DNA from: Saprospiraceae bacterium
Lineage (GTDB): Bacteria; Bacteroidota; Bacteroidia; Chitinophagales; Saprospiraceae
NCBI GenBank assembly: GCA_028280415.1
Contig: JANQLV010000072.1
Location: 1-64,000 of the forward strand
Direction of reading: 5' to 3'
DNA: 64,000 bases
Shown here: positions 25,004-35,010 of the stretch, piece by piece
Layout: each line of letters begins with the position of its first letter
Numbering within the stretch: the first letter of the stretch is position 1
Notes under the pieces: generated by a model
What the model was told of the DNA's origin: nothing
The model's input: the letters and a program-made list of their open reading frames with translations, nothing else
The model's database searches: none
Translations under genes and position numbers: made by a program

Positions 25004-27466
25004 TTAGTCATTTCTCAAATTTTTAACCGGGCTGGTCAATGCCGCACGCATACTAGTGACTGCTACGGTCACCCAGGCAATCAGACAAGCCAGAATCCCG
25101 GAAAGGGCAAACACCCACCATTGCATATCAATACGATAGGCAAACTGCTCCAGCCATTGCCCCACAAAATACCAGGCCAATGGTGTAGCTATAAGGATAG
25201 CAATTAAAACCAGTTTTATAAAGTCTCTGGACAATAATGTAATCAATCCCGTCAAAGAGGCTCCAAGGACTTTGCGAATTCCAATTTCCTTGATGCGTTG
25301 CTCAGTAGCGAAAGATGCCAAAGCCAATAAGCCCATACAGGCTATGAAAATTGCTAATAAGGTAAACAAACTAAACACTTTACGCGAGGTCATTTCCTTG
25401 GAATAAAGATTAGCCCACTCCCGATCCATGAAAGCATAGCTAAATGGAATCTCCGGCTGAACCTGCTTCCACAATTGCTCAATTTGAGAAAGGGTGTTTT
25501 GTGCATTTCCGGCCGCCATTCGAACACTAATTAAATTGCTGACTCCAGCAATAAAATTCCTTTGCCGATGTACCAGAAAAAGTGGAGAAATTGTATGATG
25601 CAAAGATTGAAAATGATAGTCTTTCACTACTCCCACCACAGTATAAACAGATTGTTCATCGGGATTGGGATTGAGCAGATTATCATTGGTTTTCAGACGT
25701 GCCCCGATTGGTTCTTCCAGTCCCATCTCCCGTACAGCAGCCTCATTAATCACTACGGAAAGCGTATCCATAAACCGATCGGAAAACTCTCGTCCTTCTG
25801 CCATTTCCATTTTCATACATTCCACATAACCTTCCCCTACGATCATTCCGCTTCCGGTAGTCATCTCCGAACTATTTGCAGGACCAAAAGACATTCCTAC
25901 ATAATACGAACCGGGTGTAGTATTGCAACCACTCGCGGCCACCACTCCCGGCAAAGCAGTTAATTGATCCAGGAATGTTTCGGATTGTTGCTGGGTCATA
26001 CCACCAGCGTTTTGCAAAGTAACCAGGCTTTCCTTATCAAAACCCAGCAATTTACTCTGCGTATAATCCATTTGTTTGAAAATCATCAAAGTAGTAGCAA
26101 TCAAAAATACGGAAATAGCAAATTGGAAAACGACCAATACATTCCGCAAGCCTAATCCTTTTGTGTTTTTCATCAACTTTCCGCGAAGTACCTGTATAGG
26201 TTTAAAAGAAGACATAAAAAAGGCAGGATATAAACCGGAAGTCAAGCCGGTTAAAAGAGCCAGTGCCAAAAGGATTCCGAGATAAGCCGGAGAGATAATT
26301 TGTTCCCAGACAAAATGTTTTTCAGTCAGTTCATTAAAAGCAGGTAGTACCAGCAAGGTGAGTGCCCCTGCCAAAATCGAAGCGATTAGCGCAATCAAAA
26401 CCGCTTCGGTAAGAAACTGAAAAATCAGTTGGCCCTTCATCGATCCGAGGGTCTTTCGGATACCTACTTCCCGCGCCCGGCTAGCAGAACGAGCGGTGGC
26501 GAGATTCATAAAATTCATCCCTGCAATGGCAATGATCAATAGCGCTATCATACTGAAAAAATAAATCCGATCCCGTGAGCCGGGCGGCTTCATTTCCCCT
26601 TCGAGATTGGAATCCAGATAAATACTTTTTAAAGGTTGTAAAGTATACACATAACCATTGCCTTGTTTTTGATAAGCTTCATAATTTACTCCAAACTGAT
26701 TAAGCACCTGTCCCGAAGCGTACTTGACTACCATATCCGGAAACATGGATTCCAATTGTAAGGGGTCCGTATTTTTATCCAGCATCAAATAGGTGATCGC
26801 CGAAAAGCTAATATAATCTGGCGGGCCTTGCAGAAAGCCAATGGAAGTCGCTGATTGCAGAAAATCAAATTTTAAATGAGAGTTGTCCGGTACATCCGCA
26901 CACACTCCGGTAATTTTTGGATCATTATCATTCTGAACAATATCCATTACTTTTCCAAGTATAGATTGCCGGTCCCAGTTTTCACCAAAATATTTACGTG
27001 CCATGGACTCCGTCAAAATAATACTGTGAGGCTCACGCAAAGCAGTCTTAGGATCACCAGCCAGTAAAGGAATATCAAAAAACTCAAAAAAGGTAGAATC
27101 TGCCCAGGTGATATCATTTTCCCTGGTGGTCGCATCTCCTTTTTTAAATATAATATTTGCCGGACCAAAATTAAATAGCCTGCAGGTCTTCTCAACACCG
27201 GGAAACTCTTTTTGGATAGCTTCCGCATAGGACCTTGGAATAAAGGCGTAATCACGTGAACGTCCCGGATACTTTCGTTCCAGAGCCACCCGATAAATTT
27301 GATCCCCTTTTGAGTGAAAATCATCATAAGATAATTCGTCCTGTACATACAAAACGATCAATAGAAAGCAGGCCATCCCGATAGCCAAGCCGATGATATT
27401 GACCATAGAAAAGCCCCGATTCCGCAACAAGCTTCTCCATGCGATTTTAAAATAATTCTTTATCAT
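25004..27466 (-). CDS. FtsX/MacB-type ABC permease, paralogue 2, 820 aa
   Basis: Starts MIKNYFKIAWRSLLRNRGF, the consensus N-terminus of the array. Coupling motifs are RAREVGIRKTLGSMKGQL and QRIKEIGIRKVLGASLTGL; it ends SPVKNLRND. The first periplasmic domain has the ITGVCADVPDNSHLKFDF element that recurs in most copies. The second domain is Met/Gly-rich around GGMTQQQSETF and NSSEMTTGSGMIVGEG, which is unlike its neighbours and may reflect a different substrate. It lies 49 nt after paralogue 3 in the same unit. Confidence 0.92.
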   Translation of the reverse strand: MIKNYFKIAWRSLLRNRGFSMVNIIGLAIGMACFLLIVLYVQDELSYDDFHSKGDQIYRVALERKYPGRSRDYAFIPRSYAEAIQKEFPGVEKTCRLFNFGPANIIFKKGDATTRENDITWADSTFFEFFDIPLLAGDPKTALREPHSIILTESMARKYFGENWDRQSILGKVMDIVQNDNDPKITGVCADVPDNSHLKFDFLQSATSIGFLQGPPDYISFSAITYLMLDKNTDPLQLESMFPDMVVKYASGQVLNQFGVNYEAYQKQGNGYVYTLQPLKSIYLDSNLEGEMKPPGSRDRIYFFSMIALLIIAIAGMNFMNLATARSASRAREVGIRKTLGSMKGQLIFQFLTEAVLIALIASILAGALTLLVLPAFNELTEKHFVWEQIISPAYLGILLALALLTGLTSGLYPAFFMSSFKPIQVLRGKLMKNTKGLGLRNVLVVFQFAISVFLIATTLMIFKQMDYTQSKLLGFDKESLVTLQNAGGMTQQQSETFLDQLTALPGVVAASGCNTTPGSYYVGMSFGPANSSEMTTGSGMIVGEGYVECMKMEMAEGREFSDRFMDTLSVVINEAAVREMGLEEPIGARLKTNDNLLNPNPDEQSVYTVVGVVKDYHFQSLHHTISPLFLVHRQRNFIAGVSNLISVRMAAGNAQNTLSQIEQLWKQVQPEIPFSYAFMDREWANLYSKEMTSRKVFSLFTLLAIFIACMGLLALASFATEQRIKEIGIRKVLGASLTGLITLLSRDFIKLVLIAILIATPLAWYFVGQWLEQFAYRIDMQWWVFALSGILACLIAWVTVAVTSMRAALTSPVKNLRND

Positions 27467-27515
27467 TATTTTGTTATTTTTCGTAGTTGACTGACAAGCT
27501 GCAAACAGGAATATA

Positions 27516-29900
27516 TCAATCTGATCGCAAACTATTCGCAGGATGTATTAAAGCTGTTTTGATACTTTGGAAGCTAACAGTGATAAAGGCTACCATGACA
27601 GCTATAAGACCTGCAATTATAAATACACCCCAGTGAATATTTATTCGATAGGCAAACTCATCTAACCAGTTATCCATGAAGAAATAAGCAATAGGGCTCG
27701 CAAAAATTATAGAAATCGCAACCAATTTAATTACATCTTTTGACAAGAGTACAACGATACCTAAAACACTCGCTCCGAGTACTTTTCTAATACCAATTTC
27801 CTTTACGCGGTTAGAAGCAGAAAATATCGCCAGGCCAAAAATTCCCAGACAAGCAATAAATATGGCAATGACCGCAAAAAAACCAAATAATTGCCCTTGT
27901 TTAATTTCATCATTATAATGACGCTGTAATCGTTCATCTAAAAAGGAATAATTAAATGGAAAAGCAGGGACCATTTTCGTCCATACATTTTCTACAGAGG
28001 CAATGGATTCCGTAATGTTATCCCCCTGAATTTTTACAGCAATCATTGAGGTCCGGGGAGAATAGCTAATAACCAGGGGTTCAATTTCATCATGCAAACT
28101 ACTGAAATGATAATTTTTAACGACCCCGATTACCTTTTTGGGAAGTGTATCAAAAGCAGTCATATATAAAGTTTGCCCCAGAATATCCTCGGCAGCCAAA
28201 CCTATATCTTTTAGCGCTTGTTCATTGATCAAGACGGATTCCGTGGAATCACTTGCCAAATTCGATTGGATTCCACGACCAGCTATTAGCTCTAATCCCA
28301 AAGTAGTAACATAATCAAAATCCACAAAAGCGGTGCGCATTCTTAAGTCTTTGGATAAGGAGGGCAGGTCGATGGTGGTGGCATCGTGAAAACCACCGGG
28401 TTCCCCATTCATAAATGAAACGGATTGAATCCCCGGCTTTCTTAATAATTCATTTTTAAAGGTCATACTCTGTCGTACGATCTCCCGATTATTGGACCGG
28501 ATAATCAATACCTGATCTTTATCAAAGCCCAACTCCTTACTTCCTAAAAAATTTAATTGCTGATAGATCAAAAAGGTACTGCATAGTAAAACCGTAGATA
28601 ATGCATATTGGAAAATAACCAGTCCCTTACGAAATAGTCCGGTTGAATTATTTCTTGAAAAAGCACTTCCCTTCAGTACTTTTTTAGGTTGAAAAGAAGC
28701 CATTATTAATCCTGGATAAAATCCGGATACAAAGCTCACAAATAAGCCCAGAGCAATTATGATTAAAGACAGTTTCCAAATTGGAAATTCAAAATTCAAA
28801 GTGGTCCCTAGTAAATTAGAAAACCAGGGCAAAGCAATATAAGCTAACTGTAAGGCAAATAAGATGGCTAAAGTTGTTAGAAGCAAACTCTCCATCAGCA
28901 TACGCTTGATGATTACAGATTTTCCGGAACCCAATACTTTATGAATCGCCATTTCCTTTGATCTGGTGATAGCTGTGGCAGTTGTCAAATTAATGTAATT
29001 GATACAAGCTATGACAACCAGAAGAATCGCTGCAAAGAAAAAGATCATTACACCTGAACGATTTCCATGTTTTACCGGATCGTACCGGGTATCGCTGGCA
29101 AAATAAATATCTTTTAGCGGCTGGATTTTCAGACCAATCTTATTCCCTGTTCTGGCAAAATCATCTCCAAAATATTTATCCATAAAATCCGGTAAGCGGC
29201 TGTTAAAGTTTTCGGCTGAAACGGCCTCATTCAATCTAAGATAGGTCACTAAAGAGTTGTTCCACCACCTTGTCCAAAAACCAAGATTATACAGGGACTG
29301 ATTACTTTCTACCAAATCAAATTCCAGATGAGACTGAAAAGGAAGGTCATCAAAAACTCCGGTAACTATGGCATCATAATTATTATCGATTCTCAAGATT
29401 TTACCCAGGGCTGCTGCCGCTGATTCAAAATATTTTTCTGCCGTTTGTCTGGTCAAAACAATTCGATTGGCCTCCCCAAGTGCTTCTTTCGGATCACCGT
29501 ATAAAAGTGGTAAGTTGAAAAAGCTGATAAAATTAGGATCAACATACAGATAGTTGGTTTCTTCAAATCGTTCATTATCAATCTGTACAATGCTACTGCC
29601 TTTTAATACTCTTGTAGTCGATTCTATATCATCTGAATAATCAGATTCCAGGGCTGGAGCATAAGGGGCAGAAGTTACGCCGACATCATAGGGTTCCAGG
29701 TTTATCTCTCCTACCCTTACCAGTCTGAATGTACGTTCTGCATTAGGTACAAAAGCATCCGTGTACCATTCATTCATCACATATTTTCCAATCAACATTG
29801 CGGTAGTCAGGCCTAAAGTTAAACCAATTAAATTAATGAGTACATAGCTTTTTCGTCGATTAAACTGACGCAGGGTTAATTTTAAACTATTGATAAACAT
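27516..29900 (-). CDS. FtsX/MacB-type ABC permease, paralogue 3, 794 aa
   Basis: The N-terminus differs from consensus: MFINSLKLTLRQFNRRKSYV. The first coupling motif is RSKEMAIHKVLGSGKSVI, with Met-Ala and His where others have VG and R, so contact with the ATPase through this half may be altered. The second is the standard NRVKEIGIRKVLGASVLGI. It ends HPANSLRSD. The gap to paralogue 4 is 82 nt. I place it in the 39847-22595 transcription unit because no terminator was seen between members. Confidence 0.92.
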   Translation of the reverse strand: MFINSLKLTLRQFNRRKSYVLINLIGLTLGLTTAMLIGKYVMNEWYTDAFVPNAERTFRLVRVGEINLEPYDVGVTSAPYAPALESDYSDDIESTTRVLKGSSIVQIDNERFEETNYLYVDPNFISFFNLPLLYGDPKEALGEANRIVLTRQTAEKYFESAAAALGKILRIDNNYDAIVTGVFDDLPFQSHLEFDLVESNQSLYNLGFWTRWWNNSLVTYLRLNEAVSAENFNSRLPDFMDKYFGDDFARTGNKIGLKIQPLKDIYFASDTRYDPVKHGNRSGVMIFFFAAILLVVIACINYINLTTATAITRSKEMAIHKVLGSGKSVIIKRMLMESLLLTTLAILFALQLAYIALPWFSNLLGTTLNFEFPIWKLSLIIIALGLFVSFVSGFYPGLIMASFQPKKVLKGSAFSRNNSTGLFRKGLVIFQYALSTVLLCSTFLIYQQLNFLGSKELGFDKDQVLIIRSNNREIVRQSMTFKNELLRKPGIQSVSFMNGEPGGFHDATTIDLPSLSKDLRMRTAFVDFDYVTTLGLELIAGRGIQSNLASDSTESVLINEQALKDIGLAAEDILGQTLYMTAFDTLPKKVIGVVKNYHFSSLHDEIEPLVISYSPRTSMIAVKIQGDNITESIASVENVWTKMVPAFPFNYSFLDERLQRHYNDEIKQGQLFGFFAVIAIFIACLGIFGLAIFSASNRVKEIGIRKVLGASVLGIVVLLSKDVIKLVAISIIFASPIAYFFMDNWLDEFAYRINIHWGVFIIAGLIAVMVAFITVSFQSIKTALIHPANSLRSD

Positions 29901-29982
29901 GGCTTATTTATTTAATTGGCTTGAATTAAATATATGCTTCGCAATGAGTTCCTCCTTTTTGCATTAAGCAATAATTTCAAAC

Positions 29983-32415
29983 TTACTCATTCCTCAAACT
30001 CTCCACCGGATTGGCCCGAGCAGCTTTGATACTTTGAAAGCTAACCGTAATAAAGGCTATAGCAATAGCCATTAAACCGGCAATTGCAAATAAAGGCCAG
30101 GAAAGATCGATCCGATAAGCAAAGTCTTCCAGCCAGTTACGCGCAAAATACCAGGCGGCAGGAATTGCTATGATCAAAGCAATCAATACCAATCTCAAAA
30201 AGTCTCTGGACAATAATACAATCAGACTGGCAGTAGATGCTCCCAATACTTTTCGAACCCCAATTTCCTTAACCCTCCGTTCTATTGTAAAGGCTGCCAA
30301 ACCAAACAATCCCAGGCAAGCAACTAATACACTTAAACCGGAAAAAATAGCGAAGATTTGACTAATTCTGCTTTCACTTCGATAGACTCTTTCAAAAGAA
30401 TCATCCAGAAAACGATAATTGAATGGCAGGCCGGTAGCAATCTCTTTCCACTCCGACTCAATCTCGTTAATTAAGGTTGGGACATCTTCCGTTTGAATTT
30501 TTAAACTGAGACTCCCCGGATAGGGATTTAGCCAAAAACTAAGTGCTCCTATATTATCGCGCAGACTTTCAAAATGAAAATCCTTGACGACTCCGATGAT
30601 AGTTTGTGCCGGTAAACGATCTCCTGAAGCTGCATTAAAGTTAGGGCTACCATATACTTGCTGGCCGACCGGATTTTCAAAACCGAACAATTTCGCTGCT
30701 GTTTCATTGATGATCACTGCATTGGAGTCCGTTGGCATATCAGGAGAGAAGTTTCTTCCTGCTACTAATTCCATCCCAAATACGGAAAGATAATCTTCGT
30801 CAATCCGCCACATCTGCATCGACACCGAATTATCTTCACGAATCACAGCATCTTTACACAAGGGCGAATCCGAGCGATAGGAAGGAACAGGTAAAAAACC
30901 GGAGACCGTTGCTTTCGATATTTTAGGATTTTGCAATAATTGATTTTTTAAAGTAAAAACACGATCTCGCAATGGTTCGCAATTATTGATTATCATTACC
31001 TGCTCTTTTTCAAAACCAAGTTTCTTATTTTGTATGAAATCCAATTGCTGTTTGATAACCAGGGTTCCGATAATCATAAAAACAGCTATGAGAAACTGAA
31101 AGACTACCAAACTATTTCGCAAATTCAGATTACCTCTATTTTCCCTGAGTTTTCCGGCCAGTGTTTTTATTGGATTAAATGCAGAAAGATAAAATGCCGG
31201 ATAACTGCCTGCCAGTAATCCTACTCCCAGGATTCCAAAGATCAAGATTAACCAAAATGCGATCTGATCATAGGGTAAAACCAACTGCTTATCTGCCAGG
31301 TTATTGAAATAGGGTAAGGCAAGGTAGCTAATCAGCAAACCTAAGATAAAAGCCAAAGCGGTCATTAAAATAGCTTCGACCAAAAACTGACTGATCAAAT
31401 TGGAACGTATTGAGCCCAGTACTTTTCGAACACCGATTTCCTTGGCACGTAGTGCTGATTGTGCCGTTGATAAATTCATAAAATTAACACAGGCAATAAC
31501 CAGTATAAAAAGAGCAGCAATCGAGAACAACCACACATATTGCATACTACCGTTGGCAGCGAGTTCAACTTCTAAATCAGATTTCAAGTGGATATCTCCC
31601 AGAGGCTGAGAAGTGTATTTTACATAGGAACCAGATTTTTCAAGGTCTTCAATAGATTGCCCCAGTAGTTGTTCTACTTGAGGAGCAATATAATTTTTCA
31701 ATAAATAAGGATATACCTTTGCTTCAAATGCTTCAGGATCTACTCCTTCCCGCAATACATAATAGGTATTAAAATTGTTACTCAGCCATATTGAATTTCG
31801 TGATTCCTCATTACCACTCATTGACAAATAAATCGAAAAATCAAAATGGCTATTTCTTGGTAAATCCTCTATAATCCCGGTAATGGTATATTCATCATCG
31901 CCATCCAGTTCTAAGGTCTTTCCCATTGCCTCATCATTAGGAAAATATTTATTGGCAATGGATTCGGTAATCACCATAGTATTCGGAGCAACCAAAGCGC
32001 TTTTAGGATTTCCTTTAAGCATTTTCAAGCTAAAAACATCAAAGATGGTAGAGTCGACAAAAACTAAAGTTTCTTCTCCTGAATGCTCAACATCCCTGGA
32101 AACAATAGTTGAACCTGCCTGTCGAAAGCGCATTGCCGTTTCTATTTCCGGAAAATCATTGATAAGCGCCCCTGCCATTGGCGCAGGAGTTACCGCGAAA
32201 TTTCGGTGAGCCCCTCCAAATTTAATCTCTGACCAGGGACGATAAATTCGGCTATATTTTTCGTTCCACCTGTCGTAGCTCAACTCATCTGCTACCCAAA
32301 GCATGATCAATAAACAACAGGAAATTCCAATTGCCAGACCTATCAAATTGATAAAAGCATGACTACGATTCCGGCTTAAATTTCGCCAGGCAATTTTGAA
32401 ATAATTTTTTATCAT
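29983..32415 (-). CDS. FtsX/MacB-type ABC permease, paralogue 4, 810 aa
   Basis: Starts MIKNYFKIAWRNLSRNRSHA. Both coupling motifs are canonical: RAKEIGVRKVLGSIRSNL and RRVKEIGVRKVLGASTASL, with REFIERRV-like helix before the second. It ends NPVESLRNE. Its 3' end (AAACTCTCCACCGGATTGGC around 29995) is strongly similar in DNA to the ends of paralogues 2, 5 and 10, giving repeated tracts where recombination could delete or swap permeases. Gap to paralogue 5 is 81 nt. Confidence 0.92.
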   Translation of the reverse strand: MIKNYFKIAWRNLSRNRSHAFINLIGLAIGISCCLLIMLWVADELSYDRWNEKYSRIYRPWSEIKFGGAHRNFAVTPAPMAGALINDFPEIETAMRFRQAGSTIVSRDVEHSGEETLVFVDSTIFDVFSLKMLKGNPKSALVAPNTMVITESIANKYFPNDEAMGKTLELDGDDEYTITGIIEDLPRNSHFDFSIYLSMSGNEESRNSIWLSNNFNTYYVLREGVDPEAFEAKVYPYLLKNYIAPQVEQLLGQSIEDLEKSGSYVKYTSQPLGDIHLKSDLEVELAANGSMQYVWLFSIAALFILVIACVNFMNLSTAQSALRAKEIGVRKVLGSIRSNLISQFLVEAILMTALAFILGLLISYLALPYFNNLADKQLVLPYDQIAFWLILIFGILGVGLLAGSYPAFYLSAFNPIKTLAGKLRENRGNLNLRNSLVVFQFLIAVFMIIGTLVIKQQLDFIQNKKLGFEKEQVMIINNCEPLRDRVFTLKNQLLQNPKISKATVSGFLPVPSYRSDSPLCKDAVIREDNSVSMQMWRIDEDYLSVFGMELVAGRNFSPDMPTDSNAVIINETAAKLFGFENPVGQQVYGSPNFNAASGDRLPAQTIIGVVKDFHFESLRDNIGALSFWLNPYPGSLSLKIQTEDVPTLINEIESEWKEIATGLPFNYRFLDDSFERVYRSESRISQIFAIFSGLSVLVACLGLFGLAAFTIERRVKEIGVRKVLGASTASLIVLLSRDFLRLVLIALIIAIPAAWYFARNWLEDFAYRIDLSWPLFAIAGLMAIAIAFITVSFQSIKAARANPVESLRNE

Positions 32416-32496
32416 TTTATTATTGTTTTTCTATTTTCGATGTTCGTTAGTTGTTTTATTTTATTTTTTACTTCTCCAGGTTTTATCTATCCCAAA

Positions 32497-34959
32497 TCAT
32501 TCATTTCTCAAACTTTTGCTCGGATTGGTCAAAGCGACTTTTATACTTTGAAAACCAATAGTCAGAAAAGCCAGTAATAGAGCCAATATACCCGCCAGTA
32601 CAAAAACCCACCAGGATATTGATATCCGATACGCAAAATCTGCCAGCCAGTTATTCAATAAATAATAAGCCAGGGGTACAGCAATCAAAATGGCAATAAA
32701 AACCAGTCTTAAAAAGTCTTTGGAAAGCAAAGCAATTATTCCCAAAGGATTGGCCCCCAGTACTTTTCTGATGCCGATTTCTTTTGTTCTTAAAAAAGTG
32801 ATATAAGAGGTTAATCCAAATAATCCCAAACAGGCAATCAACAAAGTAAGCAATGTAAAAAAGGATAAAATATGTGCAAACCGCACTTCTGATTCATACA
32901 AGTTTTGAAAGCGATCATCTACAAACTGATATTGAAAAATATTTCCGGGAAATATTTTCTTATAGGTAGCCTGAATAGCAGCAATCGTTTTGTCGAGGTT
33001 TTGCGAACCCGAGAGTTTTAAAGAGATCGCATTATAAGTGCTGTATAGTGGAAAAAAGAAAATAGGTTCAATACCATGATGGAGAGATTGCTGGTGAAAG
33101 TCCGGCAATACTCCAACGATTTCCCATTGTCTGTCATTAATACTCAATGGGGCATGTATCGCTTCATCGACATCCTGAAACCCTAGCATTTCAACAGCCG
33201 ATTCATTAAGGATTACTTTATCAACCTGATTAAAATTCGTATTATGATCTCCCCGCCTAAAGAATCTTCCCGCCAGTAATTCCAAACCATAAGTTTTAGT
33301 ATAATCAAAATCCACATGCAGGACATTCCCCGAAAAAGTTTGCGCACCATCTCCTTCACTTATTCTTCTGATATCAAACAAACGAGCCATTCGTTGCCCC
33401 GGGATACGGCTTGAACTTGTAGCCTCTTCGACACCCGGAATATTTTTAAATTCCGTTTTCAAAGTATTCATCCGGTCAATAAAAGTACTATCCCAACCAC
33501 TCATTTCAGGTGCATTGAGCATCATGACCTGATCGATATTGAGCCCCAAATCTTTTTGACTCATAAAACGAATTTGCTGCGAAACCATCCAGGTCAGGAT
33601 AATCAGTCCAACGGAAATGGTAAACTGAAAAACAACAAGGCTTTTTCTAAGCCAGGCATTTCCAATATTTTTAGAAAAGATACCTTTAAGCACAGCCGAC
33701 ATTTTGGTCGAGGACAACAATAAGGCCGGATAGACTCCGGAAGCCAATATTCCCGCGATGATTAAAGAGAGCAGACTAATGGCTAGAACCGGCTGGAAAT
33801 GCGCCAGTTCCATCAAACTAAGCGATTGGGCTTCCATAGCGAATTTGCTGGCAAACCAGGGAATAGCCGCTTCTGCCAGAACGATTGCCAGAATCAGGCT
33901 AATCAGATTTACAATTAATGCTTCGGATAAAAACTGCAATATTAACTGTCCTTTAGTTGCACCAATGACTTTGCGGACACCTACTTCTTTTGACCGTTCA
34001 ATAGTACGAACCGAACTCAGGTTTACATAATTTATCCAAGCGATAAAAAGAATGAAAAAAGCAATGATCAATAAGGACCAAATCGCTCTTCCATTGCCGG
34101 TGTTTACAATTTCATATTCGAGGTTTTGGGAATTGAGATGGATATCTGAAAGTGCCTGTAATGTAAAAACTTCTTCGCTACCAGAAACTTCCGTTCCTCT
34201 AAAATGTTTTTCACTAAAGTCTGCAAATTTTACTTCTAAATCCCGGACATTCGTTCCGGGTTCTAATAACAGGTAGTGATAAAAATCCGACCAGGTCCAA
34301 CTATTATCCGCCCCTTCCCCCCAGTAGCGAATACAAGATGCATAGCTTAAAAGTAAATCGAATTTCAAATGAGAATTCTCCGGCACATCTTCACAAATCC
34401 CAACTATCTTAAAAGGTTGCTCATAACGATCTACCAATAATTCTTCATCCAATATCAAATCATAATTTCCCTTTGCATTCGGGAAGTAACGATCCGCCAA
34501 TGCCCTTGTCAGGACAATCTCATTTGGCGCTTTAAACAGATCGAGTCCCTGCCGGGCCAAAAAAGGAAAATCGAAAACGCCAAAGAAATGTTCATCTACC
34601 CAAAGTCCGGGTTCAAGAGGGCTTATCTTATCCCCCTGGCTAATCGTCACACTGGAACTATAAGCAATCCGGGTAGCCAGTTTAACTTCGGGAAACTCGG
34701 CCTTCATACGGGGGCCAATAGTGGGATAGGTAATTGCGCCTTTTTGAATCGACGATCCGTTTTGGAAACGCTCATTGATCACCCGGTAGATATTAGTTTG
34801 TTCCTGGTGAAAATCATCAAAGCTCAATTCATAACTTACGTATTGCAATAGCAAAATACAAGTCATCATCCCCAGTGTCAAACCACTAATCAGGATAGCT
34901 GACTGCATTTTATCTTTGAGCAATCTGCGAATGGTTATTTTTAAATTATTTACAAACAT
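32497..34959 (-). CDS. FtsX/MacB-type ABC permease, paralogue 5, 820 aa
   Basis: Starts MFVNNLKITIRRLLKDKMQS, the less basic N-terminal type shared with paralogue 3. Coupling motifs are RSKEVGVRKVIGATKGQL and LRTKEIGIRKVLGANPLGI; the Asn in GAN is unique in the array. It ends NPSKSLRNE. The first periplasmic domain is one of the larger ones, with GEGADNSWTWSDFYHYLLLE. Gap to paralogue 6 is 51 nt. Confidence 0.92.
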   Translation of the reverse strand: MFVNNLKITIRRLLKDKMQSAILISGLTLGMMTCILLLQYVSYELSFDDFHQEQTNIYRVINERFQNGSSIQKGAITYPTIGPRMKAEFPEVKLATRIAYSSSVTISQGDKISPLEPGLWVDEHFFGVFDFPFLARQGLDLFKAPNEIVLTRALADRYFPNAKGNYDLILDEELLVDRYEQPFKIVGICEDVPENSHLKFDLLLSYASCIRYWGEGADNSWTWSDFYHYLLLEPGTNVRDLEVKFADFSEKHFRGTEVSGSEEVFTLQALSDIHLNSQNLEYEIVNTGNGRAIWSLLIIAFFILFIAWINYVNLSSVRTIERSKEVGVRKVIGATKGQLILQFLSEALIVNLISLILAIVLAEAAIPWFASKFAMEAQSLSLMELAHFQPVLAISLLSLIIAGILASGVYPALLLSSTKMSAVLKGIFSKNIGNAWLRKSLVVFQFTISVGLIILTWMVSQQIRFMSQKDLGLNIDQVMMLNAPEMSGWDSTFIDRMNTLKTEFKNIPGVEEATSSSRIPGQRMARLFDIRRISEGDGAQTFSGNVLHVDFDYTKTYGLELLAGRFFRRGDHNTNFNQVDKVILNESAVEMLGFQDVDEAIHAPLSINDRQWEIVGVLPDFHQQSLHHGIEPIFFFPLYSTYNAISLKLSGSQNLDKTIAAIQATYKKIFPGNIFQYQFVDDRFQNLYESEVRFAHILSFFTLLTLLIACLGLFGLTSYITFLRTKEIGIRKVLGANPLGIIALLSKDFLRLVFIAILIAVPLAYYLLNNWLADFAYRISISWWVFVLAGILALLLAFLTIGFQSIKVALTNPSKSLRNE

Positions 34960-35010
34960 GTTGTTCGATTTTCATAGTTCCGTCGTATTTACTGTAAATT
35001 TTCGCATTAG